Part shown: piece after piece, positions 49,136 to 57,263 of the stretch
Numbering within the stretch: position 1 is the stretch's first letter
Layout: every line of letters begins with the position of its first letter
Assembly: GCA_902493345.1 (NCBI GenBank)
Contig: CABUPM010000002.1
Span: forward strand, 1-58,169
Direction of reading: 5' to 3'
DNA length: 58,169 nucleotides
From: an uncultured Eubacteriales bacterium
GTDB taxonomy: Bacteria; Bacillota; Clostridia; Lachnospirales; Bianqueaceae
Notes under the pieces: model-generated
What the model saw: only the letters and a program-made list of their open reading frames with translations
Told to the model about the DNA's origin: nothing
The model's database searches: none
Program-made: the position numbers and the translations under genes

Positions 49136-51142
49136 CTATCGTACATCGGCCAGCACCAGAATACTTCTGGAGCCGACTGTAATATGATCGTTCTCTATCG
49201 TACGCAGCGCTGTAACTCCCGCATGCTGTGCGTCCGCTACTACATCCCACTGCTTCGGCAGAGGCTCGTCTTCCCAGGAAGCCAGCGCCACCGCTCGGGT
49301 CTCATCGGAAGCATTCAAAATAACCGCCGCCATCCTCCATGGATCTTCCGCCTCGCCCGGCAGGGTAAACGCAATCATCTGCGGCTCCGAAATTCTGGAG
49401 AAGACCATCCTACGAATACTCTTCCCTGTCGCGCATCGAAACGGACGGAATGTCTGTCGAATCTGGATCAGTCCCCTGTAATACTCCGTCAGCTCCGCAA
49501 ATAATCCAATCCGACTCCACTCCAGACGATTGATCCGGCTCGGAGAACGATAGCTGTTCCCATCTCCCCGCTTAGTGCGTCCAAACTCTTCGCCCGCCTG
49601 CATAAACGGAATTCCCTGCGACAGCAACACAATCACTGCCGCTATTTTATTGGACGCAAGGCAGTCCGGATCCGGAAAATCAAATCCGTGCGGATCCTTG
49701 TGCGCCGCGTATATCAGCTTGTCCCATAAGGTAAAATTATCGTGGGCCGAAGCATAAGAGATGGTCTGTGTCGGCAGCTTCACCGGACTGTACGGACCTG
49801 CCCAGCCCGTAAAGCTATGCCGGACCGCCGTTTCCTGATACCATGCCCCATTGATATATCCCGTACTGTGCATATCAAATACGCTGCCTTTGATGCAGGC
49901 CCGCGTATCGTCATTGAAGATCGCGATCCTGTCGGACAACAGTCTGACATGCGATTTATCCGCAGGAACCGCTCCGCGGCGCATCTGCGGAGGCTCCGCC
50001 GCCCAAGGTTCTCCATACATCAGGATGCTCCTGCCGTCCGGCAGGCTGTCAAGCTCCCGCCGGATCTGATTCATGGTGTCTACGTCATAGAGTCCCATCA
50101 AATCAAAGCGGAATCCATCGATATGATACTCCTGCACCCAGTATAGAATAGAATCCAGAATATACTGCCGTACCATCGGACGTTCCGTCGCGACCTCATT
50201 TCCGCAGCCGGAACCATTGGAGGGCGTCCCATCCGGCCATGTCCGGAAATAATAATGCGGCATGCTCCTCTCCAACGCGGAAGTCTCCCGGCAATATACA
50301 TGGTTATACACCACATCCAGGATCACCCCGATCCCCGCCTTATGCAAAGCCTGCACCATCTGTTTGAATTCTCGAATCCGGACCTCTCCATGATAAGGAT
50401 CGGTAGAATAGGAACCATCAGGCACATTGTAGTTCTCAGGATCATAGCCCCAATTGTACTGTTCCTGTTCCAAAGCGGACTCGTCTACTGTCGCATAATC
50501 AAAGCATGGCAGCAGATGAACATGTGTGATTCCCAGCCGCTTAAGGTATTCTACACCTGTTTCAAGCTCCGGATGTCCCTCAACATGGGTAGAATTCTCC
50601 GTAAACGCCAGGTATTTTCCGCGGTGCTTCATACCGGAAACCGGATCCCAGGAAAAATCCCGAACATGGACCTCCCATATCACTGCGTCTGTCGGATTCT
50701 CCAACAATACTCTTCGATCCTCGGACCATCCTTCGGGATTGGTCCGCACCCGGTCAATGACCATCGAACGCCGCCCATTGACTCCGGCCGCTCTGGCATA
50801 GGGATCCGGTGTCTCCATCCGCTGTCCTGCTACCGTAACCGTATACGTATAATATGTGCCTGTCCAATCTCCCTCCAGACTGATACACCAGAGTCCTCGG
50901 TCTCTGCGGTTCATCTGAACGGTCGAGAGTCTCCTGGCACCCTCCTCGAAATCACTGCCTGTTGCATACAGATTCAGTTCCACCTCCTGCGCTGCCGGAC
51001 TCCACAATCTCCAGATCGTACTTTCTTTATGATATTCCGCTCCTAGATCCCGGCCGTGATACTCATATTCTATATCAAACTGCGCAGAATCAAACCACTG
51101 ATTCCATTGCTGCACAGTCCAATGCACACACTCTTCCATCAT
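49136..51142 (-). CDS. pulA: type I pullulanase
   Basis: Type I pullulanase (GH13_14) cuts alpha-1,6 branches in pullulan, limit dextrins and glycogen. The 668-residue protein has an N-terminal CBM48-like domain (about 22-115), the signature YNWGYDP at 229-235, nucleophile Asp347 in GFRFDLMG, and acid/base Glu378 in MYGEPW. No signal peptide is present, so it is intracellular. GAGGAAAAG precedes the ATG, and a near-consensus promoter lies at 51183-51211. It supplies linear dextrins to MalQ. Confidence 0.95.
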   Translation of the reverse strand: MMEECVHWTVQQWNQWFDSAQFDIEYEYHGRDLGAEYHKESTIWRLWSPAAQEVELNLYATGSDFEEGARRLSTVQMNRRDRGLWCISLEGDWTGTYYTYTVTVAGQRMETPDPYARAAGVNGRRSMVIDRVRTNPEGWSEDRRVLLENPTDAVIWEVHVRDFSWDPVSGMKHRGKYLAFTENSTHVEGHPELETGVEYLKRLGITHVHLLPCFDYATVDESALEQEQYNWGYDPENYNVPDGSYSTDPYHGEVRIREFKQMVQALHKAGIGVILDVVYNHVYCRETSALERSMPHYYFRTWPDGTPSNGSGCGNEVATERPMVRQYILDSILYWVQEYHIDGFRFDLMGLYDVDTMNQIRRELDSLPDGRSILMYGEPWAAEPPQMRRGAVPADKSHVRLLSDRIAIFNDDTRACIKGSVFDMHSTGYINGAWYQETAVRHSFTGWAGPYSPVKLPTQTISYASAHDNFTLWDKLIYAAHKDPHGFDFPDPDCLASNKIAAVIVLLSQGIPFMQAGEEFGRTKRGDGNSYRSPSRINRLEWSRIGLFAELTEYYRGLIQIRQTFRPFRCATGKSIRRMVFSRISEPQMIAFTLPGEAEDPWRMAAVILNASDETRAVALASWEDEPLPKQWDVVADAQHAGVTALRTIENDHITVGSRSILVLADVR

Positions 51143-51182
51143 CTTTTTCCTCGCTGCTCTCCTTATGAGACATACCCTTGCT

Positions 51183-51211
51183 ATTATAACATGCTTTCTC
51201 TTCTATTGCAA
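51183..51211 (-). promoter_or_regulatory. pulA-malQ promoter
   Basis: Minus-strand TTGCAA (51206-51211), 17 bases, TATAAT (51183-51188). The -35 overlaps the last codons of helD. No cre-like catabolite site was identified with certainty. Confidence 0.75.
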
Positions 51212-53272
51212 CAGAGGGCTTATGCTTCCCACATGAAAAATATACAGCTCATGAAGCGCTCGTGTAATCGCCACATATAATAGTCTGGCCGGCGCGTCCG
51301 CCAGCGGATATGCTGTCTGATCCGCGTTCCACAGGAGAACCGCGTCAAATTCCAGTCCCTTGGTTCTGTGAATCGGCAGCACCATGACGCCATTGGTAAA
51401 ATTCTCCGGATCCGTATTGATCTCGCACCGTGTTCCAAGATATGCCTGCGCGCGAGCAGCCTCTTCTTCACTCCGGCAGATGACCGCGATCGTACGGTAT
51501 CCCCTGCTCTGAATCTCCTGAATTCTGGCTGCGCAGAACCGAGCTGTCTCCTCCTCATCTGATACACTCTCTACCTGTACCGGACGTCCATGACGGAGGA
51601 TCGGATCGATCTGATAAGTCTCAAAGGTACACTTCTGCAACACCTGTCCCGCATAATTCGAGATCTCCACTGTATTACGATAGCTCCTGGCTAAGGTACA
51701 GAATCGGTCTCTGGCCGGGTCAAACACCTTTTCCCGCAATGTTCTCCAATCGTTCATACCGGAATCATAAAAAATATTCTGGCTCGTATCTCCTACAATC
51801 GTATAGGTGCACTCTGGAAAAAGCTGACGCAGCACCATGAAGAGCGAGACTCCGAAATCCTGTGCCTCATCGATCACGATATGACGTACTCCGGTAAAAT
51901 CATCCGTATCGCGCAAGCGCTTCTTAAAGAGGGCCAATACCGCGATGTCATACAGATCCAATACTCCGGCATTCACTTCTGGCAAAAGTTCCGGACACCG
52001 CTCTGTCAAAAACTCCATATAATACGCCCATAGATCGATCTTTCCCTTGGGTTTGCCGTAATACGCACGGAATCTGGCGCCCTCCTTACGGATCCGGTCA
52101 GGACTCCACTCCCGCTCCCGATATTCATTTTTCAGCTGATTATTCAGGCGCTTTTCCAACACGTCGATCTTCCGCTGCAAGGGCATATTGGGAAAAGCGG
52201 CACAGAAATCTTCAACTTCCTTTTGCGAAAAAATCGTTTTCCCTTCCAGAACGGCATCCTCTTTGGTTAAGAGACGTTTTTCCAATGCCTTAAGCCAGTT
52301 CTCCGCGTCTTCTACAAATCGCAGAGATCCCTTATAACGGCGGATTCCGCGGACATGCTCATCCTTTTCCTCTTTGGTTCGAAAATCCTCCGCATAGTGA
52401 AACTTTTTGGGCTTCCAATCGGGAACCAGCATACTCTCCAGAAACTCTGTCATTGTCATCGGATGTACATGATCTACTTCCAACGTCGGCAAAACTCCTG
52501 TGATATAATTGAGCAGCATCGTATTGCTGCCGATCACAAAAAACTGCTCCGGGCGAAACTTTTTCGGATAATTATACAAAATATATGAGATCCGGTGCAT
52601 CGCGACAGTCGTCTTACCACTGCCGGCGACTCCCTGCACGATTACCGTATGCCACGGCGTATCACGGATAATATCGTTCTGTTCCTTTTGAATGGTTGCA
52701 ATGATCTCATCCAATACCGCTTCTTTATTCTTGCCGAGATACTTGGTCAGAAAATCATCATTCGCGATCACATCCGTATCATAATAATCGAGCAGCTTAC
52801 GATTTTCAATCTCAAATGTACGCTTCAGGTCAATACGCACCCGAATCCTCTCGTCCTCCGGTGAAAGATATGAGCTCTCCCCCACGTCACTGTCATAATA
52901 AATCGTTGAGATGGGAGCCCTCCAGTCAATCACCAACGGATGACCCGGGCCGTTCGGTACCCCATGTTTTCCAATATAGAGAGAAAAACTCTCATCCTCT
53001 CCATGTTCCAGATAATCGATTCGGCCGAAATAGGGTTTTTGCGCCGCCAAACGATTTTGCCGCAGCAGAAAACGAACCTGCTCCTCCCAACTCAAGCCCA
53101 CCACCAATTCATTGTGCATCTCGGAATCGGTCGAGCGATAGGTATCATAGAGTTCCTGATTATGCTCCCTCAACGCTGCCACCTCTGCTGAATACTTTTC
53201 GATATGGCCGTCGATCGTCTTCAGCGTCTCTTCCAGATGCTTTTCTTCCTGTTCACGAGTGTTCAAACTCAT
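51203..53272 (-). CDS. helD: HelD-like superfamily I helicase / RNA polymerase recycling factor
   Basis: HelD proteins remove stalled RNA polymerase from DNA or nucleic acids in Gram-positive bacteria. The 689-residue protein has an N-terminal coiled coil (about 5-60), Walker A GVAGSGKTTVAMHRISY, Walker B VIDEAQDFG, GDTSQNIF, and helicase motifs near the C-terminus (HRTKGLEFDAVLLWNAD, LYVAITRA). The absence of wider UvrD features and the N-terminal coil favour HelD over UvrD/PcrA. The ATG at 53272 is chosen because AAGGAGG precedes it; the longer frame from 53326 starts at GTG with no SD. Confidence 0.9.
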   Translation of the reverse strand: MSLNTREQEEKHLEETLKTIDGHIEKYSAEVAALREHNQELYDTYRSTDSEMHNELVVGLSWEEQVRFLLRQNRLAAQKPYFGRIDYLEHGEDESFSLYIGKHGVPNGPGHPLVIDWRAPISTIYYDSDVGESSYLSPEDERIRVRIDLKRTFEIENRKLLDYYDTDVIANDDFLTKYLGKNKEAVLDEIIATIQKEQNDIIRDTPWHTVIVQGVAGSGKTTVAMHRISYILYNYPKKFRPEQFFVIGSNTMLLNYITGVLPTLEVDHVHPMTMTEFLESMLVPDWKPKKFHYAEDFRTKEEKDEHVRGIRRYKGSLRFVEDAENWLKALEKRLLTKEDAVLEGKTIFSQKEVEDFCAAFPNMPLQRKIDVLEKRLNNQLKNEYREREWSPDRIRKEGARFRAYYGKPKGKIDLWAYYMEFLTERCPELLPEVNAGVLDLYDIAVLALFKKRLRDTDDFTGVRHIVIDEAQDFGVSLFMVLRQLFPECTYTIVGDTSQNIFYDSGMNDWRTLREKVFDPARDRFCTLARSYRNTVEISNYAGQVLQKCTFETYQIDPILRHGRPVQVESVSDEEETARFCAARIQEIQSRGYRTIAVICRSEEEAARAQAYLGTRCEINTDPENFTNGVMVLPIHRTKGLEFDAVLLWNADQTAYPLADAPARLLYVAITRALHELYIFHVGSISPLLQ

Positions 53273-53349
53273 TTCTTTCGCCTCCTTGTCTTCCTCCTGC
53301 CCGTCGGTATCTTGATAGACCAGCACGGACGTTATTTTTACCGCTCTTT

Positions 53350-53378
53350 ATTGTATCATATTTTTTCCAGAATACCAA
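53350..53378 (-). promoter_or_regulatory. helD promoter
   Basis: Minus-strand TTGGTA (53373-53378), 17 bases, TACAAT (53350-53355), with TGA before the -10. Confidence 0.6.
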
Positions 53379-53397
53379 ACTTTATTTTAAAAAGCTA

Positions 53398-53426
53398 TTG
53401 CATTTTTAAATACCGTAGTATATAAT
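53398..53426 (+). promoter_or_regulatory. trhA promoter
   Basis: TTGCAT (53398-53403), 17 bases, TATAAT (53421-53426). It diverges from the helD promoter. Confidence 0.75.
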
Positions 53427-53477
53427 AACAATATGTTCAACACATAGTTTTAATTACTAGATGAAAGGATGATAATT

Positions 53478-54146
53478 ATGACAGCACAATCTGTTACACC
53501 ACATAAGATCTCTATTCCTAAATACACACTGGGAGAAGAACTCGTCAGCTCCATCTCGCACGGTATCGGCGCTCTGCTCTCCGTCGCCGGTCTGACAATG
53601 TGTATCGTCCGGAGTGCCATTCATGGAAGCGGAGCGGCTCTGGCAGCCAGTATCGTTTATGGAATCTCTCTGATTATTCTCTATACGATGTCCTGCATCT
53701 ATCACGCCCTGAAGCCGAATAAGGCCAAGCGTGTATTCCGTGTCTTCGACCATTGCAGTGTATTTCTGCTGATCGCCGGAACCTATGCTCCCTATACGCT
53801 GGTCTCTCTGTCCGGAGCGACCGGTTGGGTTCTGTTCGGCATCATCTGGGCTTCTGCCATTTTGGGAATCACCTTAAACGCGATCGATCTTGAGAAATTC
53901 AGCAAAGTATCTGTTGCCTGCTATCTGGCTATGGGCTGGGCTGTCATCTTCGCCTTCCGTCCCCTGATGGCTTCTCTGGCCTTTCCGGGCCTGATGCTTC
54001 TTGTCGCGGGCGGTGTCGCCTATTCTCTGGGCGTCATTCTCTATGCCATCGGCAGCAAAAAGCGCTATATGCATTCCGTCTGGCACTTCTTCGTGCTGGC
54101 TGGCAGCATTCTGCATTTCTTTTCGATCTATCTGTATGTAATCTGA
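53478..54146 (+). CDS. hemolysin III / PAQR-type membrane protein (TrhA-like)
   Basis: The 222-residue protein has about seven helices and the PAQR/hemolysin III signature: SISHGIG near the N-terminus, CIYHAL after helix 2, and HSVWHFFVLAGSILHF at the end, whose His residues form the metal site. Members act in membrane homeostasis; hemolysis is not proven. The ATG at 53478 is chosen because AAAGGATG is suitably spaced; an upstream ATG (53469) overlaps the SD. It converges on the metallopeptidase gene, 11 bases away. Confidence 0.9.
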   Translation: MTAQSVTPHKISIPKYTLGEELVSSISHGIGALLSVAGLTMCIVRSAIHGSGAALAASIVYGISLIILYTMSCIYHALKPNKAKRVFRVFDHCSVFLLIAGTYAPYTLVSLSGATGWVLFGIIWASAILGITLNAIDLEKFSKVSVACYLAMGWAVIFAFRPLMASLAFPGLMLLVAGGVAYSLGVILYAIGSKKRYMHSVWHFFVLAGSILHFFSIYLYVI

Positions 54147-54157
54147 ACCGAGAACCT

Positions 54158-54649
54158 CTATCCTCGAAGCTGGCTGCGAATCTCTCTCCAGTTGGGAATG
54201 TATTCCTCCACCAGTTTCCAGAAGGCCGGACTATGATTGGGAATCCGCAGATGCGCCAATTCATGTACCAGGACGTATTCCAGGCAAGCTTCCGGATAGG
54301 CTGCCAGCTGTAGATTCAGGCAGAGCCGGCCGGTTTGTGGTGTACAGCTGCCCCAGCGTGTTTTCATATCTCTGATGGTATAGGAGGCTGCGTGCAGACC
54401 CATCCTCTTCTCATAGAGAGGAATCAGGCGCTGGAGACGCTCCCGCAGGATATCCTCCGCATTATCCGGCAACGTCCGTACAGATGCTTTCGCAAGCTGC
54501 CGGTCGATCCATTCTCTTTTCTGCTCTACCATACGATCAATCTCTTCTGTGGGAAACCCGTATGGCGCACTAATCCGTATAACCTGATTCGTGGGGTCCA
54601 CACGCATGTAGACCCCACGAATCTTTTTGTATTCTATGATTTTTTTCAT
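54158..54649 (-). CDS. YgjP/M48-like zinc metallopeptidase
   Basis: A 163-residue cytosolic protein with VLVHELAHL (HExxH) followed by NHSPAFW, whose second His-containing segment fits the YgjP (DUF45) metallopeptidase. The N-terminal half has MKTRWGSC, a conserved feature of the family. The substrate is unknown. The ATG at 54649 is chosen by family length; it starts about four bases after the ddh stop and has only AATAGG upstream, so it is probably translated by coupling. The first third of the gene contains a perfect hairpin (54586-54623). Confidence 0.85.
   Translation of the reverse strand: MKKIIEYKKIRGVYMRVDPTNQVIRISAPYGFPTEEIDRMVEQKREWIDRQLAKASVRTLPDNAEDILRERLQRLIPLYEKRMGLHAASYTIRDMKTRWGSCTPQTGRLCLNLQLAAYPEACLEYVLVHELAHLRIPNHSPAFWKLVEEYIPNWREIRSQLRG
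54586..54628 (+). terminator. terminator-like hairpin inside the metallopeptidase gene, + strand orientation
   Basis: GATTCGTGGGGTC (54586-54598) pairs perfectly with GACCCCACGAATC (54611-54623), with a 12-base loop, followed on the + strand by TTTTT (54624-54628). It would end + strand transcripts from trhA, about 440 bases past the trhA stop. On the minus strand (the coding strand of the metallopeptidase) no T run follows. Confidence 0.6.
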
Positions 54650-54653
54650 CCTA

Positions 54654-55640
54654 TTATAAAAGGCTCTTGCGAAGCTCGGCCCCATCCTTACTGCTGAGGT
54701 ACGCCGGAGGAACATCCAATACTGTCTTGCAGCCATGTGCTCCTTCCTGAGACAGGCGATAGGCCGCTCTCGCGTACGCTACCAGAATGCTGGACGTAAA
54801 CTCCGGATTGGAATCCAGTTTGAGGCTGTACTCTACGACATGATGATGCTCCTTCTCCATCCCTGTCTGGCCGCTGCGGATTACAAAACCGCCATGCGGC
54901 AGCTCGCTGTGATCCCGCTTTAACTCCTCCAGACTGATGAAATGGACTGTCGTATCATACTCATCAAAATAGTTCGGCATCGTTTTGATCTCTTTCTCAA
55001 TCCGAGCCTTGTCCGCTCCTTCCGCCGCGACAACATAGCACTCCCGGGTATGCTTTTCACGGGTTGTGAGCTCTGGATTCTGTCCGGCGCGAACTGCCTC
55101 CAACGCGGATTCTACCGGCACTGTGTACTGTCTTGCGTCTACAACGCCCTCGATCCGCCGGATCGCGTCGGAATGTCCCTGGCTGACACCCTTGCCCCAG
55201 AACGTATACGTGCTGCCCTCCGGTAAGATCGCGTCGGCATATACACGATTCAGCGAGAACATGCCCGGATCCCAGCCGACCGATATGATCGCCGTTTTAC
55301 CGCCTTCCTTGGCCGCCCGGTCTACCTGCTCAAAATGTTCCGGGATTCTAGCGTGCGTGTCAAAACTGTCGATCACATTAAACATGCGCGCGTATTCCGG
55401 AGTCTGTACAGGCAGATCCGTCGCGCTGCCGCCGCAAAGGATCAATACATCCAGCTGATCCTGCATTTTAGACGCCATCTCCGCCGAATAGACCTTTACG
55501 CCGGCTGTCTTCAGCTGAACCGTTGCCGGGTCTCTGCGGGTAAATACTGCTGTAAGTTCCATATCCGGATTCTGAAGGATCGCGCACTCTACGCCGCGTC
55601 CCAGATTGCCGTAACCCATAATACCAATACGAATACTCAT
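54654..55640 (-). CDS. ddh: meso-diaminopimelate D-dehydrogenase
   Basis: The enzyme makes meso-diaminopimelate from tetrahydrodipicolinate, NADPH and ammonia in one step, for lysine and peptidoglycan. The 328-residue protein has the NADPH motif GIMGYGNLGRGVE, CGGSATDLPVQ, the family sequence SVGWDPGMFSLNR and FWGKGVSQGHSDAIRRI, all diagnostic of Ddh. Length is normal. GAAAGGAAGAAGAG precedes the ATG. A promoter lies at 55676-55704. The metallopeptidase gene follows directly. Confidence 0.96.
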   Translation of the reverse strand: MSIRIGIMGYGNLGRGVECAILQNPDMELTAVFTRRDPATVQLKTAGVKVYSAEMASKMQDQLDVLILCGGSATDLPVQTPEYARMFNVIDSFDTHARIPEHFEQVDRAAKEGGKTAIISVGWDPGMFSLNRVYADAILPEGSTYTFWGKGVSQGHSDAIRRIEGVVDARQYTVPVESALEAVRAGQNPELTTREKHTRECYVVAAEGADKARIEKEIKTMPNYFDEYDTTVHFISLEELKRDHSELPHGGFVIRSGQTGMEKEHHHVVEYSLKLDSNPEFTSSILVAYARAAYRLSQEGAHGCKTVLDVPPAYLSSKDGAELRKSLL

Positions 55641-55675
55641 TCTCTTCTTCCTTTCTTTTTTGAAAGTATGAAGCT

Positions 55676-55704
55676 ATTATATCACAGCCTGAAAAACCCG
55701 TCCA
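55676..55704 (-). promoter_or_regulatory. ddh promoter
   Basis: Minus-strand TGGACG (55699-55704), 17 bases, TATAAT (55676-55681) preceded by TGA (extended -10). Confidence 0.6.
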
Positions 55705-55721
55705 TACAAAATTTTCGTTTT

Positions 55722-57089
55722 TTACTGTTCCGACACGACAATTCTGTGTTTTTCCCAGTGGCTGAATCGATAATACAGATAAATTATGATACTGCACAGA
55801 ATCCAACCAAATGGATATCCAAGCGCCACCAGAATAATAGAATGCGTCAGCTTATCGACTACAAACAGGTAAATCTGCCGGAAGAGGATGAAGCAGCCCA
55901 TCATGATAATCATGGGTGCCTTGGTATCTCCCGCGCCGCGCAGCGAACCCGCATAGACCTGATTGGTGCAGGTACACACAAAGAAGGGCATCATCAACCG
56001 CAAAAACATGCTGCCGTACTGCATAACTTCCGGCTCCTGATTGAAGAGCGCTACCAGCTGCGGCGCAAAAGTCATGATCGGAATCATAATGATGATTGTC
56101 ATCGTAACGGACATGAGAAGCGCTATACGAGAACCTTTTTTCGCACGCTCCACCTGATTGGCTCCCAAATTCTGGCCGACAAATGTCGTAATCGCAAGTG
56201 ATACGCTTTGAATCGGCAGCATGCAGAATTTATCAATCTTGCTATATGAGGACCATCCCGCCATGCAGGCCGAACCGAATTCATTGATATAAGACTGTAC
56301 GAATACATTGGAAAAGGAAGTAATCGCCATCTGCAAAGCGGAAGGCAGCCCCAGCAGAAAGATCTTCTTCAGCATGGGCCAATCGATCCGTACCTTTTTC
56401 CAGATCAGCCGATATACCCCTTTCTCTTTTCGTAGGGCACGAAGCGCCAGAACCGCGGATACTCCCTGTGCAATGATGGTCGCATATGCCACTCCGGCAA
56501 CGCCCCACTGGAAGCAGATCACGAAAATCAGATCCAAAACCGTATTGATCAGCGCCGATATGATCAGGAAATACAGCGGACGCTGGGAATCTCCCACGGC
56601 CCGCAGGATACCGGTACTCATATTATAAAACATCAGTCCGATAACTCCAGCAAAATAAATGGTCAGATAGCTCTTCGCCTGCGGCATGACATCCTCCGGC
56701 GTTCCCATCAGCCGGAGCATCGGGTCTACCATCAGGATCCCCAAAGCCGTGAAAAGGACCGCCATCAAAAAGGTCATGGCTATGGTCGTATGGACCGCTT
56801 TATGTACATTCTCGTCGTCCCTCGCACCGTAATACTGTGAGATGACTACGCCGGCTCCTGTCGCCATACCGGAAAAGAAGCCAATCAGCGTATTGATCAG
56901 GCTGTCATTGGTACCCACCGCCGCCAGCGCTTCTTTCCCGACAAAATTACCGACAACGATGCTGTCCACCGTATTATAGAGCTGCTGAAACAGGTTGCCG
57001 ACCAATAAGGGCAAAGCAAACCACAGCAGATGTTTCCAGATATTTCCTTCTGTCATGATTACGTCCTTGCGGGCGAATCTTTTACTCAT
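55722..57089 (-). CDS. MATE family efflux transporter
   Basis: The 455-residue protein has about 12 membrane helices arranged as two MATE repeats, with family features LVGNLFQQLYNTVDSIVVG, a matching QSVSLAITTFVGQNLGANQ in the second half, and ISALINTVLDLIFV. MATE proteins export drugs or metabolites using Na+ or H+ gradients; the substrate here is unknown. The ATG at 57089 has a poorly placed SD (AAGGGAAG about 13 bases upstream). An in-frame ATG at 57056 with AAGGA seven bases upstream is a fair alternative. It is divergent from hcp. Confidence 0.92.
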   Translation of the reverse strand: MSKRFARKDVIMTEGNIWKHLLWFALPLLVGNLFQQLYNTVDSIVVGNFVGKEALAAVGTNDSLINTLIGFFSGMATGAGVVISQYYGARDDENVHKAVHTTIAMTFLMAVLFTALGILMVDPMLRLMGTPEDVMPQAKSYLTIYFAGVIGLMFYNMSTGILRAVGDSQRPLYFLIISALINTVLDLIFVICFQWGVAGVAYATIIAQGVSAVLALRALRKEKGVYRLIWKKVRIDWPMLKKIFLLGLPSALQMAITSFSNVFVQSYINEFGSACMAGWSSYSKIDKFCMLPIQSVSLAITTFVGQNLGANQVERAKKGSRIALLMSVTMTIIIMIPIMTFAPQLVALFNQEPEVMQYGSMFLRLMMPFFVCTCTNQVYAGSLRGAGDTKAPMIIMMGCFILFRQIYLFVVDKLTHSIILVALGYPFGWILCSIIIYLYYRFSHWEKHRIVVSEQ

Positions 57090-57250
57090 TCAAATCTCGA
57101 CTTCCCTTCTATAGCTTATAGCATGATTTAATTATACCGCCGATATTCTGAAACTTCCATGTAATATTTTGTCTTTCTGGATAGACATTTCACATCGATT
57201 TTACAAAGCATACTTTTTCTGGTTTTGCAAATACTACCGTAAAAATATTA

Positions 57251-57263
57251 TGGAGGTACTCCA
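57251..57263 (+). promoter_or_regulatory. hcp ribosome binding site within a small inverted repeat
   Basis: TGGAG-GTA-CTCCA directly precedes the hcp ATG at 57264. The SD core GGAGG spans the left arm and loop, so a 5-bp hairpin could mask it. The stem is short and may not be stable. Confidence 0.4.
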
